From assembly GCA_003215655.1 (NCBI GenBank), contig QCKB01000001.1, forward strand, positions 124,001 to 188,000: a stretch of DNA of 64,000 nt, written 5' to 3'. This DNA comes from Prochlorococcus sp. AG-409-J16 (GTDB taxonomy: Bacteria; Cyanobacteriota; Cyanobacteriia; PCC-6307; Cyanobiaceae). The position numbers were made by a program, and so were the translations under genes. A model generated the notes under the pieces. It was not told the origin of the DNA and searched no databases. It saw only the letters and a list, made by a program, of their open reading frames with translations. The first letter of the stretch is position 1. Each line of letters opens with the position of its first letter. Positions 54,167 through 64,000 of the stretch are shown here, piece by piece.

Positions 54167-54913
54167 TCAGAAGAGAAAATTCGAAATAGTAATAGCCAAA
54201 ATAGCTGCTACTGAAGTCTGCACGAAATTAACTACCTCATTTGTTAACCATCTAAATTTACCTTGAGCAACAGCACCAAGAACACTTTCCAACAATGTAG
54301 ACAAAAGTCCAATCAAAAAAACTAATACAGATTCTTGGCCAAGCGGAACTAAAGAGGAAGCAACCATAACCATAGTCATAACAAGACTTCCCAGGGTGCT
54401 AGCGAGGGTCCCCTCAAGACTAATTGCCCCATCAGTACCGGGAGGGACCCGACGAAATGAAGTTATCAAATATGCTTTTCCACCCCATCTCTTACCAATC
54501 TCACTCCCAAAAGTATCAGCTAATTTTGCGGCAAAACTAGTAGCAAAACCTATCAACAAAAGTGATTGCTCTCCTATTCCAGCCTTAATACAAATCGCTA
54601 AGATAGCCCCAGTTCCAGCAGAGCCCCAAAGATTTTCGGGGCCTCTTTTCCCTCCTCTCGCCTCAGCAAGACCTTCAAGCTTTTTGCGCGCCATTCCTAA
54701 GCGAGTTACCAATGAGCCAAGGAAGAGATATATAACAACTACAAACCAGCCATGCCAGCCAAGACAACCCAAAAGGATTGTTCCAAGTGCTCCTGCATGC
54801 ACCCAGCCAGCAGTTGTTAATAGAGGTAATTTCTGAGCAATGCTTATAAGAAAAGTATTAATAAAAAAAGCCAAAAACCAAGAAGCTTGAAAAATTGAGA
54901 CAACGCCCATCAA
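54167..54913 (-). CDS. DUF92-family membrane protein (phytyl-phosphate-kinase-like)
   Basis: This 248-residue polytopic membrane protein belongs to the DUF92/TIGR00297 family. Plant VTE6 and the cyanobacterial homologue phosphorylate phytyl phosphate for tocopherol or phylloquinone synthesis. AKLADTFGSEIGKRWGGKAYLITSFRRVPPGTDGAISLEGTLAS is the diagnostic loop. It has about six membrane helices. Whether it does that here cannot be proven, but recycling of chlorophyll-derived phytol fits a photosynthetic cell. Confidence 0.85.
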   Translation of the reverse strand: MMGVVSIFQASWFLAFFINTFLISIAQKLPLLTTAGWVHAGALGTILLGCLGWHGWFVVVIYLFLGSLVTRLGMARKKLEGLAEARGGKRGPENLWGSAGTGAILAICIKAGIGEQSLLLIGFATSFAAKLADTFGSEIGKRWGGKAYLITSFRRVPPGTDGAISLEGTLASTLGSLVMTMVMVASSLVPLGQESVLVFLIGLLSTLLESVLGAVAQGKFRWLTNEVVNFVQTSVAAILAITISNFLF

Positions 54914-54966
54914 TCTCTTCCGTATTAAAAGTAATCCTATGCTTTAGAATCAAACCTTATCAGACT

Positions 54967-55722
54967 TTATGCAAGGATAGATCTTCGCCAATTTGCCATT
55001 GTTTGAACAGCCACAATAGAAGCAGTTGATGTTCTTAGTATGTTGTCTCCTAAATCAACAATATTCCACCCTGCTTCTCTAGCACTAACCTCCTCTTGGG
55101 GCGTCCATCCTCCTTCTGGTCCAACCGCAACCCAAATCTGATCAAGCCTTTTATCAAGACCACATAACGAAAGGCGGAAGTCAACTATATCTTTGTTCCT
55201 AGTTGTAGCGATTGAAAATCCAGGGTTGGAATCACAACGACTCCAAAAATTGCTGACCTCAATTATGGGGAGCAAATTAGGGGTCCAAAGTCTTTCTGAT
55301 TGCTCAACTGCTTCTCTCAAAATACTTTCCCATCTAGACGATTTCTCATCAATAGAAAGAGAGCTTCTCTCTGCCCGAAGAGGCTGTAAAAGATCAACGC
55401 CAATCTCGCAACACATGCGAAGAACCTCATCAAATCCATGCCTAGGTACAACTACTCCTAGGCAAATCAGAGGAGTAGGTAGGGTTTGCTCTTCTAAAGG
55501 CGAGTAAAAGTTTGTTTTCAATTTAAAAGTATTTCCACTAATAAGTAACGCTTCCCATAAATGACCGACACCATCAACTATGGCAAAAGATTCGTTTTTC
55601 TTTAATCTCAATACACGTCTTAAATAATGTGCCTCACTAGGGCTGAGCAAAATATCGCTATCAAAAGAATCAACAACTGAAATCCTTTTCGGATCTATCA
55701 AAAGCCTTCTCAATTCAGCCAC
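54967..55722 (-). CDS. rsmE: 16S rRNA m3U1498 methyltransferase
   Basis: RsmE methylates N3 of U1498 in 16S rRNA. It is a SPOUT methyltransferase with PSEAHYLRRVLRLKKNE (PUA-like), LGVVVPRHGFDEVLRMCCEIGVD, WVAVGPEGGWTPQEEVSAREAGW and LGDNILRTSTASIVA (knot). The open frame extends to 55779, but it would overlap the upstream gene. I start it at GTG 55722 (MAELRRLLIDPKRI); a TTG at 55713 (MRRLLIDP) would match homologues even better. The gap from the DUF3531 gene is then eight bases. Confidence 0.9.
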   Translation of the reverse strand: MAELRRLLIDPKRISVVDSFDSDILLSPSEAHYLRRVLRLKKNESFAIVDGVGHLWEALLISGNTFKLKTNFYSPLEEQTLPTPLICLGVVVPRHGFDEVLRMCCEIGVDLLQPLRAERSSLSIDEKSSRWESILREAVEQSERLWTPNLLPIIEVSNFWSRCDSNPGFSIATTRNKDIVDFRLSLCGLDKRLDQIWVAVGPEGGWTPQEEVSAREAGWNIVDLGDNILRTSTASIVAVQTMANWRRSILA

Positions 55723-55730
55723 AGAGTCAA

Positions 55731-56180
55731 TCAACCTCCTTGAGAGAAGACGGCATCTGGATGTTCCTCGACCGGCCAATCATCATTAACACCACCAATA
55801 ATCAACTCCTGGAGTTCTACAACATCAGAATCAAGCTGAGACAAAGTGTTTATAAGGACATCAAAAGCAAGTCCATCACTAGTACCTAAGTCAACCCAAC
55901 ACCTAGCCCATTTATCTCTATATTCCAACTGACCTACGTTATGCATCAATGCTGGAATTACAGATTCGCAATGATTGTTGTCATAGCTAATACAACTCAA
56001 ATCGGCGCCCTCTTCATGTACTTGTAAATTTTCAGCATTAAATCCACCTAACCGACCAATTACATACCAACTATCAAAAACCCCATCCACATAATTTCGC
56101 TCCCCCTGACTAGGGACTTCTTTAAAGTAAAGCCATAGCCAACAATTAAATTGGTCAACTTCTCGAAATCGTACGTCCAT
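55731..56180 (-). CDS. DUF3531-family cyanobacterial protein
   Basis: This is a 149-residue soluble acidic protein of the DUF3531 family, found in cyanobacteria and chloroplasts. CWLWLYFKEVPSQGERNYVDGVFDSWYVIGRLGGFNAENLQV is a recognisable N-terminal block. I know of no assigned catalytic role. It precedes rsmE closely. No signal peptide is visible. Confidence 0.78.
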   Translation of the reverse strand: MDVRFREVDQFNCWLWLYFKEVPSQGERNYVDGVFDSWYVIGRLGGFNAENLQVHEEGADLSCISYDNNHCESVIPALMHNVGQLEYRDKWARCWVDLGTSDGLAFDVLINTLSQLDSDVVELQELIIGGVNDDWPVEEHPDAVFSQGG

Positions 56181-56294
56181 AAAATCAAAGCAAGAATGGC
56201 ATCATCGCCGAAAATTAGAACATATGCTCTCTAAAAAGCCTTTTATATGCCATCTTGGATTTTTATTTTGATTTCAGCAAACAGGCCCAGTTGA

Positions 56295-56951
56295 ATGCTC
56301 GAACTTAAATCACTTAACTATCAACCTGCTACAGCAGAGAAAGCTGTGCTGGTTGACATCAACCTTAAGGCAAGAAGAGGCTTCCCAATAGTCATTGCTG
56401 GAGCCAGTGGCAGTGGAAAAACAAGTTTGCTAGAAATAATCAGTGGCCTCGCGAATCTTCAGAAAGGCAAAGTTTTTTGGAAAGAAAAGCTTCTAAGCCA
56501 GCGCGAAAGGAGGTGGTTATGTGGAATGGTTTTTCAGTTCCCCGAACGACATTTCCTTGGCTTAACAGTCGGACAAGAATTACGTCTTGGGCATCGACGT
56601 ATAAGTACAGAACTTCAACAAAAAGTCCTCACAAAAGTTGGCCTGGCTGAGCTAGATCTTCGACAATCTCCTGAACAGCTCAGCGGTGGACAGCAAAGAA
56701 GATTAGCCTTAGCGGTGCAATTACTAAGGAAGCCAGAAGTCCTTCTTCTTGATGAACCAACTGCAGGCCTTGACTGGTCAGTTAGAGGTGAAATTCTTGA
56801 TTTATTAAAGGGCCTCGCAAAAGACCGATTACTAATTGTTGTCACGCATGAACCAGAGTTCTTTAGGGAATTATCAACTCAGGTATACCACCTTTTTCAA
56901 GGTAGGCTTCTTGAGAAATCTAAATTTGTAGGAGCTAATCAAACAAAATGA
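56295..56951 (+). CDS. ECF/CbiO-like ABC transporter ATPase
   Basis: This 218-residue ABC ATPase has Walker A GASGSGKT at 36-43, signature LSGGQ at 129-133, and Walker [12 protein letters not shown] at 150-160. The Q-loop [11 protein letters not shown] is typical of the ECF/CbiO group. No partner permease is in the window, so the transported molecule is unknown. Cyanobacterial proteins of this type resemble plastid NAP-type orphan ATPases. It overlaps hslO by ATGA. Confidence 0.85.
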   Translation: MLELKSLNYQPATAEKAVLVDINLKARRGFPIVIAGASGSGKTSLLEIISGLANLQKGKVFWKEKLLSQRERRWLCGMVFQFPERHFLGLTVGQELRLGHRRISTELQQKVLTKVGLAELDLRQSPEQLSGGQQRRLALAVQLLRKPEVLLLDEPTAGLDWSVRGEILDLLKGLAKDRLLIVVTHEPEFFRELSTQVYHLFQGRLLEKSKFVGANQTK

Positions 56952-57859
56952 CAGACCGCCTCGTTAGGGCAACGGCGGCGAATGGAGGAATCAGACTTGT
57001 CGCTGTAAGCACAACAGAAGCAACAAGGGAAGCCAAAAGACGTCATGGTCTCTCTTATCTCACAACAGTAATACTTGGCCGAGCAATGAGCGCTGGCTTA
57101 TTACTAGCCAGTTCAATGAAAGTAAGTCATGGAAGAGTGATTTTAAGAGTTGGCTCAGATGGGCCACTAAAAGGGTTAACAGTAGACGCTGGGCGCGATG
57201 GCAGCGTAAGGGGATATGTTGGTGAACCAACTCTGGAACTTGACCCAATTCAGCTCTCCAATGGGGAGTATGGCTTTGACTTTGCAAATGCAGCTGGGAA
57301 AGGATATCTACACGTTGTTCGTGATGAAGGAAAAGGTGAGCCCTATAGCAGTACTGTTGAGCTTGTTCAAGGTGGGATAGGAGAAGACGTTGCTTCCTAT
57401 CTTGTCCATTCTGAACAAACCCCATCAGCTGTATTTGTAGGAGAAAAAATAAACAGAAAAGAACTCTCCTGTAATGGTGGATTACTCGTACAAATCTTGC
57501 CTAAAGCAGCTGAAGAGCCAGAATTAGTAAGCCTTGTTGAAAAACGTTGTCTAGAAATAACTTGTTTCAATGAGAAACTTCATGCTTATCAGGACAATCT
57601 ATGGAAGCTTTTAGAAGAAGTCTTTCCAGATTTAGATCCTAAGCCTTTAGAAAAAATTGAAGCAATCCAAAATATACATTTTTCATGTCATTGCTCTGAG
57701 AAAAGAAGTTTATCTGCCTTAAAGCTACTCGGAAGGAAAGAACTTGAATCAATACTTGAAGAAGATGGCAAAGCTGAACTGACTTGCCATTTCTGCAGCA
57801 AAGTATATAAAATCACCGCACCTAAGATTAAATCTCTAATAAAAGAAAGCAAAGATTAG
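56948..57859 (+). CDS. hslO: Redox-regulated chaperone Hsp33
   Basis: Hsp33 is activated by oxidation and holds unfolded proteins during oxidative stress. The 303 residues include a C-terminal zinc-binding redox switch C247-x-C249 and C280-xx-C283 (FSCHCSEKR and TCHFCSK). The N-terminal [22 protein letters not shown] and GYVGEP blocks are typical. It overlaps the ABC ATPase gene by ATGA, implying coupled translation. Confidence 0.94.
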   Translation: MTDRLVRATAANGGIRLVAVSTTEATREAKRRHGLSYLTTVILGRAMSAGLLLASSMKVSHGRVILRVGSDGPLKGLTVDAGRDGSVRGYVGEPTLELDPIQLSNGEYGFDFANAAGKGYLHVVRDEGKGEPYSSTVELVQGGIGEDVASYLVHSEQTPSAVFVGEKINRKELSCNGGLLVQILPKAAEEPELVSLVEKRCLEITCFNEKLHAYQDNLWKLLEEVFPDLDPKPLEKIEAIQNIHFSCHCSEKRSLSALKLLGRKELESILEEDGKAELTCHFCSKVYKITAPKIKSLIKESKD

Positions 57860-57891
57860 GAATAGTATTTACACCAAGAAAACAAAGCCTC

Positions 57892-58587
57892 TCAAGCCAA
57901 GAAAAGAGATCCTGCCCAAAGCAGTATAAAAGCTGGCAAAGACTCAATTTTTTCCGAAGCAAGCTCTGTATTAATTACTTGTAAATTATCCGCTAAAGAC
58001 AGCAAGAGTCCTCCAATAATTAAGCCCATCGAAAGTAAAACTACACTCCATCCAAGAGAAGAAAGAGGGCGTCTTTTTCGTCGAACTTGGCTAAGGAAAA
58101 CGCCAATTGTTGATAATGCAAGTATCAACTCGGCACTACCTTGCGGAGAAACAATCAGAAGCAAAAGGAGAAAGGCTCCTAAGGTCAAACGGATAGTCAA
58201 GCCTTGTCCTTCAGGCAAAGCAAGTTCAGGAAGAATGCTCTGCGAGCCTCCATCGGCTAGTGAGGGTCTAATCCCTCCTAGACGGGTAAGAAGAGAACCT
58301 CTTTCTTCTGTTGCCCCTCCAGCTTCCCTTGCTCCATTTTCTTTCTTAGAAGCACTTATTGCAGCGCTGCTTACATTCCCCAATTGACGTTCTTTAAGAC
58401 TGTTCATCAACAAGGCGTCATATGAAGCTTCTATCTTGGCCTTCGCCAAAGGATCTTCTCCTGTCTCAGCCAAGAGTTTCTCCCTAGCGCTTTGAATCTC
58501 TTCAAAGGCTGCTCCTTTCTCTAACCCAAGTACTGAGTAGGGATCCTGAGAGGATGAATCAGGACTTGGGTCGACACCAGACGCCAT
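57892..58587 (-). CDS. CPP1-like (DUF3353) J-like membrane protein
   Basis: This 231-residue protein resembles CPP1, the chaperone-like protein of light-dependent protochlorophyllide reductase in plants. An N-terminal J-like segment (DPYSVLGLEKGAAFEEIQSAREKLLAETGEDPLAKAKIEASYDALL, about 16-60) lacks the HPD motif. Three or four membrane helices lie in the C-terminal half (about 130-225). It is convergent with hslO. It fits a role in chlorophyll-enzyme stability. The LPOR-like SDR at 16.6 kb is unlikely to be its target. Confidence 0.82.
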   Translation of the reverse strand: MASGVDPSPDSSSQDPYSVLGLEKGAAFEEIQSAREKLLAETGEDPLAKAKIEASYDALLMNSLKERQLGNVSSAAISASKKENGAREAGGATEERGSLLTRLGGIRPSLADGGSQSILPELALPEGQGLTIRLTLGAFLLLLLIVSPQGSAELILALSTIGVFLSQVRRKRRPLSSLGWSVVLLSMGLIIGGLLLSLADNLQVINTELASEKIESLPAFILLWAGSLFLA

Positions 58588-58755
58588 AAATAGTACCCAA
58601 ACTTCTATGAGCGTATCTAGATCAGCTCAAAAAAAAACAACGTCTTAAAAATGGTTTTGAATAATAACAGGTTTTGAGCAAATAAACTCTTTTAACTGGG
58701 GACTGAGCCCTGAAAATTAGACCATAATTTAGTTAGAAGTTTTTAACCTAGACCA

Positions 58756-60426
58756 TCAAAGGCTTATAGGCTCAACCCCACTTACTACTGGAGCAACCGA
58801 ACTAAGTCCCAAATTTGGATGGTCTTCAATAAGTTGATTTAAATTCCAATCATTTTTAAAAAGCAAGACAGGACGATGCCATGCATCTTCTACTGTTTTG
58901 CAATTAAATATTCGCCCAATATCTTCCAACTTTGACCATCCACCATCAACCCATCTTGCCACCTGAAATCCCATAGGCTCAAGACGTGTAGTTACTCCAT
59001 ACTCATTTTCCAAACGATGTTGCACTACTTCTAATTGCAACTGACCTACTGCTGCAAGAATAGGATCTCTTTTGCTTTGATCAGTATCATAAAGGATCTG
59101 TACAGCACCTTCTTCTCGTAACTCATTAACCCCCTTTCTAAAGTTTTTGAATGCTGAAGGATTTGGATTACGCAACCAACTAAATATCTCAGGACTAAAA
59201 CATGGAATCCCCTCATACTCAACCTTTGAACCCGTATATAAAGTATCACCTATTGCAAACATTCCAGGATTATTTAGTCCAATAACATCTCCTGGATAAG
59301 CGTAATCAACAACAGCTCTATCTTTACCAAAAATCTTCTGAGGTCTAGAAAGTCGAATAGCCTTTCCAGTTCGAGCATGACGTACTGTCATGTCCTTCTC
59401 AAAACGTCCACTACATATACGAATAAATGCCACTCTGTCTCTATGACGAGGATCCATATTTGCTTGCAATTTGAACACAAAGCCACTGAAGTCTGAGCAA
59501 GTTGGTTCCACAAGACCCTCCCGAGAAGAACGGGCAACTGGTCGTTGTGCCATTTCAAGAAAAGAATCTAAAAAAGGCCTTACTCCAAAATTAGTCATTG
59601 CAGACCCAAAGAACACAGGTGTCAACTCACCAGAATGAACACTTTCTCTATTCATTTCAGAGCCTGCTACCTCTAACAATTCAAGTTCTTCCAAAGCCTT
59701 ATCAAGCAACTCCTGTTCCACAAAAGTATTTAGTTCTTTGTCATCCAGAGTCAAATGTTTTTCGTCTGCTTGGAGTCCTCGCTCAGTGCGAGTAAAAAGG
59801 ATTACCTCTTTCGTCCTTCGATCGATAACACCTCTAAATAATTCCCCACTGCCAATAGGCCAATTAACTGCCCAGGTTTTCAACCCCAACTCAGCCTCTA
59901 TTTCATCTAACAATGAAAGAGGCTCCTGCCCAGGCCTATCCATCTTGTTTATAAAAGTAAAAATTGGAATATGACGCATTCGACATACCTCAAATAATTT
60001 TCTTGTTTGAGGTTCAAGACCTTTCGCTGCATCCTCAAGCATGACTGCGTTATCCGCAGCAGATAGAGTTCTATATGTATCTTCCGAAAAATCTTGGTGA
60101 CCAGGGGTATCTAGAAGGTTAATAGTTGTCTTTCTGTAGTCAAACTGCAAAACTGTTGAAGTTATTGAAATCCCTCTTTGCTTCTCTAATTCCATCCAAT
60201 CAGAAGTAACTTTTCTCTGTTCCCCTCTTGCTTTTACAGCGCCGGCCTGTTGAATAGCGCCTCCATAAAGAAGCAATTTTTCCGTAAGAGTAGTTTTTCC
60301 TGCATCAGGATGAGAAATAATTGCAAAATTCCTTCGCTTGCCAACCGCTTGGGCTAATACCGATTCAAAAGCCTCATCAAAATCTGAGTTGGAGGATTCC
60401 TTTTTCGAAGTATTCGTTGTCATCAA
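58756..60426 (-). CDS. prfC: Peptide chain release factor 3
   Basis: RF3 is a GTPase that recycles RF1 and RF2 from the ribosome. The 556 residues have the G1 motif [16 protein letters not shown] at 37-52, [16 protein letters not shown] for G3, and FINKMDRPG for G4. The length and C-terminal [13 protein letters not shown] block match RF3 rather than EF-G. The start may be M1 or M2. The methyltransferase gene starts upstream of it on the same strand, 14 bases away. Confidence 0.95.
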   Translation of the reverse strand: MMTTNTSKKESSNSDFDEAFESVLAQAVGKRRNFAIISHPDAGKTTLTEKLLLYGGAIQQAGAVKARGEQRKVTSDWMELEKQRGISITSTVLQFDYRKTTINLLDTPGHQDFSEDTYRTLSAADNAVMLEDAAKGLEPQTRKLFEVCRMRHIPIFTFINKMDRPGQEPLSLLDEIEAELGLKTWAVNWPIGSGELFRGVIDRRTKEVILFTRTERGLQADEKHLTLDDKELNTFVEQELLDKALEELELLEVAGSEMNRESVHSGELTPVFFGSAMTNFGVRPFLDSFLEMAQRPVARSSREGLVEPTCSDFSGFVFKLQANMDPRHRDRVAFIRICSGRFEKDMTVRHARTGKAIRLSRPQKIFGKDRAVVDYAYPGDVIGLNNPGMFAIGDTLYTGSKVEYEGIPCFSPEIFSWLRNPNPSAFKNFRKGVNELREEGAVQILYDTDQSKRDPILAAVGQLQLEVVQHRLENEYGVTTRLEPMGFQVARWVDGGWSKLEDIGRIFNCKTVEDAWHRPVLLFKNDWNLNQLIEDHPNLGLSSVAPVVSGVEPISL

Positions 60427-60440
60427 TGCAAGAAACTCAA

Positions 60441-61151
60441 TTAAGACTGCCCGTTAATACTTGAAATGGTTCCAATAACCTCAAGATAACGGTCATCAAT
60501 CTCAGAAACGTTAAATCCACAAAGCCCAGATTTACTAAGCTGTTTTTTAATTTCATCAACAGTAAAAGCAGCCTTTAAAGAAGCTATAAAATCCTTTTTT
60601 AAAACTTCAGGAGCTTCAGGCAAGTATCTCTTCTGAAGAACTAAAGCTTTTTCCAACGATTCAGGCCTTCGTAAATCTCTGCACATAACAATTGCCCCAG
60701 GGGCAGAAAGCTTCTTAAGCAAGTCCCAAAATCTACAAGGAGAGTGGAGGTGATGAAGCAGACTATTGCTAACTAAAACTTCAGCCAGAAGATCAGAATT
60801 ACATGGACTCTCAGCCCATTGATTGATATTGATGTTCTCATATGAAAGTCCAGGCAATCTCGAAAAATTATTTCTTTGACTTTCACGAGCAACTTTTATC
60901 ATTTCATCAGAGCCATCCACGCCCAAAACCTTTGCCTCAGGCCAATTCAAAGCTAATCGACTCGTAATGTTTCCCGGACCACAACCAAAATCAATAATCA
61001 AACTCTGTGGATTTAGATTTTTGTCTTGAGACAAGAGATAATTGCTCAACCTCCTTACAAAGGCATCATCACTTCTCGAAAAATCAGCCTGTGCATAAGC
61101 AATTACTTGCAGAGCGTCTTCCATAAGTTCAGGTTCTGTCATACGCTTCAT
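60441..61151 (-). CDS. SAM-dependent methyltransferase
   Basis: This class I methyltransferase of 236 residues has the SAM motif [18 protein letters not shown] near 51-68 and the post-motif [14 protein letters not shown], with [23 protein letters not shown] for motif II/III. The substrate is not recognisable. It resembles small-molecule (ubiE-like) methyltransferases. It is divergent from nrdJ and lies 14 bases before prfC on the same strand. Confidence 0.85.
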   Translation of the reverse strand: MKRMTEPELMEDALQVIAYAQADFSRSDDAFVRRLSNYLLSQDKNLNPQSLIIDFGCGPGNITSRLALNWPEAKVLGVDGSDEMIKVARESQRNNFSRLPGLSYENININQWAESPCNSDLLAEVLVSNSLLHHLHSPCRFWDLLKKLSAPGAIVMCRDLRRPESLEKALVLQKRYLPEAPEVLKKDFIASLKAAFTVDEIKKQLSKSGLCGFNVSEIDDRYLEVIGTISSINGQS

Positions 61152-61186
61152 ATTTGAAAGCCCTTCAGGACATTAGTCTCATTTAG

Positions 61187-61202
61187 ACACCGCCAATGGT
61201 GT
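61187..61202 (+). other. Small hairpin upstream of nrdJ
   Basis: ACACC at 61187-61191 pairs with GGTGT at 61198-61202 around a six-base loop. The intergenic region (116 bases) is too short for a cobalamin riboswitch and has no clear B12 box. It may be promoter architecture or chance. Confidence 0.25.
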
Positions 61203-61267
61203 TACCGAATACTTGCAGACCCCATAAGTGGCGTTAGCGTTCCAATACTCTCAAGAGCAAGTTACCC

Positions 61268-63607
61268 GTGACAATTGCGCCTAGCAAGAACGAAATAACG
61301 ATGCCGAACTTAAAGGCTCCTGGTCAGAATGGGGATTTCCCTTCGACAGCACCAGCCGCGAACCCTGTTTTCTATCGAACCTATAGTCGCCAAATAGATG
61401 GTGGTAGAGAAAGTTGGCTAAAGGTTGGAGACCGAAACCTAGGAGGACTTAAAGCTTTAGGTCATTTGACTGATACAGAAGTAGCTCTATTGGCAAAAAT
61501 GCAGGCCGAGAAGAAAGCGCTTCCATCAGGTAGATGGCTCTGGATAGGAGGAACGCCATGGATAAATAAAAAAGAAAATTATTCAGGTGCTTATAACTGC
61601 ACATCCACCAACCTTGTGGACTGGGAAGCATTCGGTCTAATGATGGACCTAGCAATGATGGGATGCGGTACAGGGGCAATTATTGAACCGCATCTGATTA
61701 AGCTCTTGCCAACAGTAAGAAACCAAATCAATATTGCCAGTATTAGTGAAATAGGATTAACTCCAGCAAATAAAAGGGTTGAGACTACAAGCCACTCGAT
61801 TGAAGAAAATAAGGTTTTTATTAAAGTTGGAGACAGTAGACGTGGTTGGGTAGACAGTTACCAACTTCTACTAGAGCTATCTAGCAATGAAGACTTCAAT
61901 AACCTTCCTATAGAAGTAACGATTGACCTGACTGATGTGAGGCCAGTGGGGGAAAGCCTTAAAGGCTTTGGAGGAATGGCTAATCCGGTGAAGTTAAAAG
62001 ATCTTTATGGGAGAGTTGCTCGCCTTTTAAACAAAGCTATTGGCAGGAAACTTACATCAGTTGAATGCTGCTTGCTAATCGACGAGGCAGCAGTGACGAT
62101 AGTGGCCGGAAATATTCGTCGCAGTGCTGGCATGCGCCAGTTCTCCTCTGATGACTTAAGTGCAGCCAATGCTAAGGAAAATCTATGGCAACAGGACTCC
62201 GAAGGGAACTGGCGCATAGACCCCGAAAGAGACCCTCTACGTATGGCTAATCACACGAGGGTCTACCACACGAAGCCAAGTCGAGACGTTTTAGTAGAAG
62301 CCGTCACAAAGCAATTCCAATCGGGTGAAGGGGCAATCCAATTTGCACCAGAAGCTATCGCTCGCTCTAATGCAGACCTACTAACAACACCCGAACTAAG
62401 AAAAGAGTTTATAGATATCTACTGTGACCAAGGGAGAGAAGAAGCTGGACTCTGGCTACAAACGATAGATTCTTCTTTAAATGCAAAAGAACTAGAGCAT
62501 CGGCTCCGCAGATATGGACTAAATCCATGTGGTGAAATTCTCGGATCAGATTTTCACTGCAATTTGGCAGAGGTTCATCTCAATCAGATCGACCCTTCCG
62601 ATGATCAAGGTCAAGAAAATGCCTTCAAGGCAGCAGCTATTTCTGTAGCTTGCTTACTTAATCATCGCTTTGAAGTTGATAGATACCGTCAAAGCAGAGA
62701 ATGGGATCCAATTGTAGGAGTTAGTTTCACAGGTCTATTTGACTTTTTTGTTCACGCATTTGGCACTGATTGGCTTAATTGGTGGGAGCAGGGACGACCC
62801 GAAACCGAACAAGGAATAAACTTCAAAAAACAAGAGGCAGAATATCTAACCAAGTGGAGAAAAAGCGTTAACAACACTGTATGGAACTACTGCGATAAAC
62901 ATGGCCTAAGGCGCCCCAATCGCTGTACAACAGTTCAGCCTGCAGGAACGAAAAGTCTCCTAACCGGTGCCTCACCTGGATGGCACCCACCAAAAGCACA
63001 AAGGTTCATCCGCAGAATAACCTTCAGGAAAAATGATCCTGTTGCTATGGCATGTATGGATTTCGGTTATACAGTTGTTCCTTCGCAATCTGATAAAGAT
63101 GAACAGGGAAGATTATTGAACGATCCCTTTGATCCAAAATGCACAGAATGGCTCGTTGAAATACCAACAGAAGTAAGTTGGGCAAACATCCCAGGAGCTG
63201 ATCAGGTCAACATAAATAACTTTTCGGCACTTGCACAATTTGACTTCTATATGCAAGTTCAACGTCACTACACAGATCACAACACATCAGCAACCATTGA
63301 ATTTCGGGAGAACGAAATTGAAGGTTTAGCCAATGCTTTGTTTGAGGCCATTCAAGATGGAGGAGGTTATATTTCGGCAGCCCTTTTAGCAAGGTTCGAT
63401 GCAAATGTGACCTTCCCTAGGCTTCCCTTTGAACCAATAAGTGCCCAGGTGTATGAACAACTTCAAGAGGAAGTCATGAAAAGAAGAGTAAATACAAACT
63501 TCTTCGATGCCCTTCACCGCTATGATATGGGCGACTTAACAGAAGCCGGACCAGCCGGATGTGACTCAGATAAATGCCTTTTGCCCTTAGCTAAACCTCA
63601 AAACTAA
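61268..63607 (+). CDS. nrdJ: Adenosylcobalamin-dependent ribonucleotide reductase (class II)
   Basis: NrdJ reduces ribonucleotides to deoxyribonucleotides, using adenosylcobalamin to make the active thiyl radical. The 779-residue monomeric form resembles the Lactobacillus-type triphosphate reductase. C111 in YNCTSTN is the first disulfide Cys, GCGTGAIIEPHLI follows, and NPCGEILGSDFHCNLAEVHL carries the radical and second disulfide Cys. The C-terminal CDSDKC is the redox shuttle pair. Full length without an intein. The start is GTG at 61268. It makes cell growth depend on B12, as in most Prochlorococcus. Confidence 0.95.
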   Translation: MTIAPSKNEITMPNLKAPGQNGDFPSTAPAANPVFYRTYSRQIDGGRESWLKVGDRNLGGLKALGHLTDTEVALLAKMQAEKKALPSGRWLWIGGTPWINKKENYSGAYNCTSTNLVDWEAFGLMMDLAMMGCGTGAIIEPHLIKLLPTVRNQINIASISEIGLTPANKRVETTSHSIEENKVFIKVGDSRRGWVDSYQLLLELSSNEDFNNLPIEVTIDLTDVRPVGESLKGFGGMANPVKLKDLYGRVARLLNKAIGRKLTSVECCLLIDEAAVTIVAGNIRRSAGMRQFSSDDLSAANAKENLWQQDSEGNWRIDPERDPLRMANHTRVYHTKPSRDVLVEAVTKQFQSGEGAIQFAPEAIARSNADLLTTPELRKEFIDIYCDQGREEAGLWLQTIDSSLNAKELEHRLRRYGLNPCGEILGSDFHCNLAEVHLNQIDPSDDQGQENAFKAAAISVACLLNHRFEVDRYRQSREWDPIVGVSFTGLFDFFVHAFGTDWLNWWEQGRPETEQGINFKKQEAEYLTKWRKSVNNTVWNYCDKHGLRRPNRCTTVQPAGTKSLLTGASPGWHPPKAQRFIRRITFRKNDPVAMACMDFGYTVVPSQSDKDEQGRLLNDPFDPKCTEWLVEIPTEVSWANIPGADQVNINNFSALAQFDFYMQVQRHYTDHNTSATIEFRENEIEGLANALFEAIQDGGGYISAALLARFDANVTFPRLPFEPISAQVYEQLQEEVMKRRVNTNFFDALHRYDMGDLTEAGPAGCDSDKCLLPLAKPQN

Positions 63608-64000
63608 TCAAAACAAAGAAATCAGCCAAAGAGAAATACAGTTAATCAACCAAGTATACTTATTAACAATAGAGTTTAACGCCAAATATAAATATTATAA
63701 GCAATAGATCACAGACCAGAGTATCTTATATTCAATTTTATTTATATAAAAGGTTTTAAGAATTATCATCATGAGATGACTACTAATGAATCATCTGATG
63801 CATATATTTTTAACGGATATAGCATCTTTAGGTAGCAGAGTACCTATGAAGAGGAATAACAGTGAAATTCTAGGCTTATTCCCTAAAATTTTAATGCTGT
63901 TGAAAAGGCATTAAAAGCTATTAGCTCAACAGCAGACCTGATCGACAAATGGACCTGGGGCAAGGTTCATATTGGATCAGGCTGCATCCCTAAAATATGT
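63608..64000. other. Right-edge intergenic stretch with a start-less open frame
   Basis: This 393-base tail is AT-rich to about 63890. From 63887 to 64000 the third frame stays open for 38 codons (reading GKVHIGSGCIPKIC near its end) with no ATG, GTG or TTG after the stop at 63884. The last 60 bases are noticeably more GC-rich. It may be a gene remnant, or a gene starting at a non-standard codon and continuing beyond the window. Confidence 0.3.

Noticed and set aside
61152-61267. Cobalamin riboswitch before nrdJ
   Set aside because: The gap is only 116 bases and has no B12 box I can recognise; only one weak hairpin is present.

Overview
The window looks like a chromosomal segment of a marine picocyanobacterium, almost certainly Prochlorococcus and probably a low-light type. 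The evidence is an AT-rich genome, a divinyl chlorophyll a/b antenna gene (pcb) with no phycobilisome genes, a cyanobacterial lycopene beta-cyclase (crtL), a B12-dependent ribonucleotide reductase (nrdJ), very short intergenic gaps in the housekeeping part, and many proteins of cyanobacteria-only families. I found no rRNA, tRNA, CRISPR array, insertion sequence or prophage. The organism call rests on remembered gene content, not on a database search.

Layout. Region 1 (1-4.2 kb) holds an alkB repair gene and a methionine-assimilation pair, metY-metA, behind an unknown gene. Region 2 (4.2-17.7 kb) is accessory in character. It holds a lytic transglycosylase, unknown proteins, a sugar-kinase-like protein, a divergent dehydrogenase, a glucosylglycerol-phosphate phosphatase (stpA), a radical SAM protein of the ArsS type, a Fur-family regulator, and a surface-sugar set (glycosyltransferase, aminotransferase, Gfo/Idh/MocA dehydrogenase). 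It ends with an isochorismatase-like hydrolase, an MscS channel and a protochlorophyllide-reductase-like SDR. Region 3 (18-28 kb) holds crtL, a second SDR, an MBL-fold protein, a GST, a hydroxyisobutyrate-dehydrogenase-like reductase, a GltS-type transporter and pcb. Two tiny paralogous membrane proteins lie at 20.8 and 28.2 kb. Region 4 (28.6-30.5 kb) is a run of small genes of unknown function.

Region 5 (30.6-36.7 kb) carries all four CMP-Kdo genes (kdsD, kdsC, kdsB, kdsA) with a glycosyltransferase and an asparagine-synthase-like amidotransferase. A structured element lies just upstream of kdsD. Between this region and purK is a GC-rich, rod-folding gap that I interpret as the 6S RNA gene. 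Region 6 (37-64 kb) is dense core genome: purK, aroB, midA-like, nadA, ctpA, ispG, a family-4 uracil-DNA glycosylase, an aminotransferase, phnD-phnC-phnE, rsmE, hslO, a CPP1-like protein, prfC and nrdJ.

How genes work together. MetA and MetY should make homocysteine through O-acetylhomoserine. KdsD, KdsA, KdsC and KdsB form the complete route from ribulose 5-phosphate to CMP-Kdo. StpA with the divergent dehydrogenase and the kinase may form a compatible-solute or sugar-phosphate module. The points most worth checking are the 6S RNA, the three-way-junction candidate before kdsD, the paired tiny membrane proteins, the stpA neighbourhood, and several enzymes that have lost a hallmark residue: an LPOR-like SDR without its Cys, a uracil-DNA glycosylase without one Fe-S ligand, and a phosphoesterase without a normal start codon.
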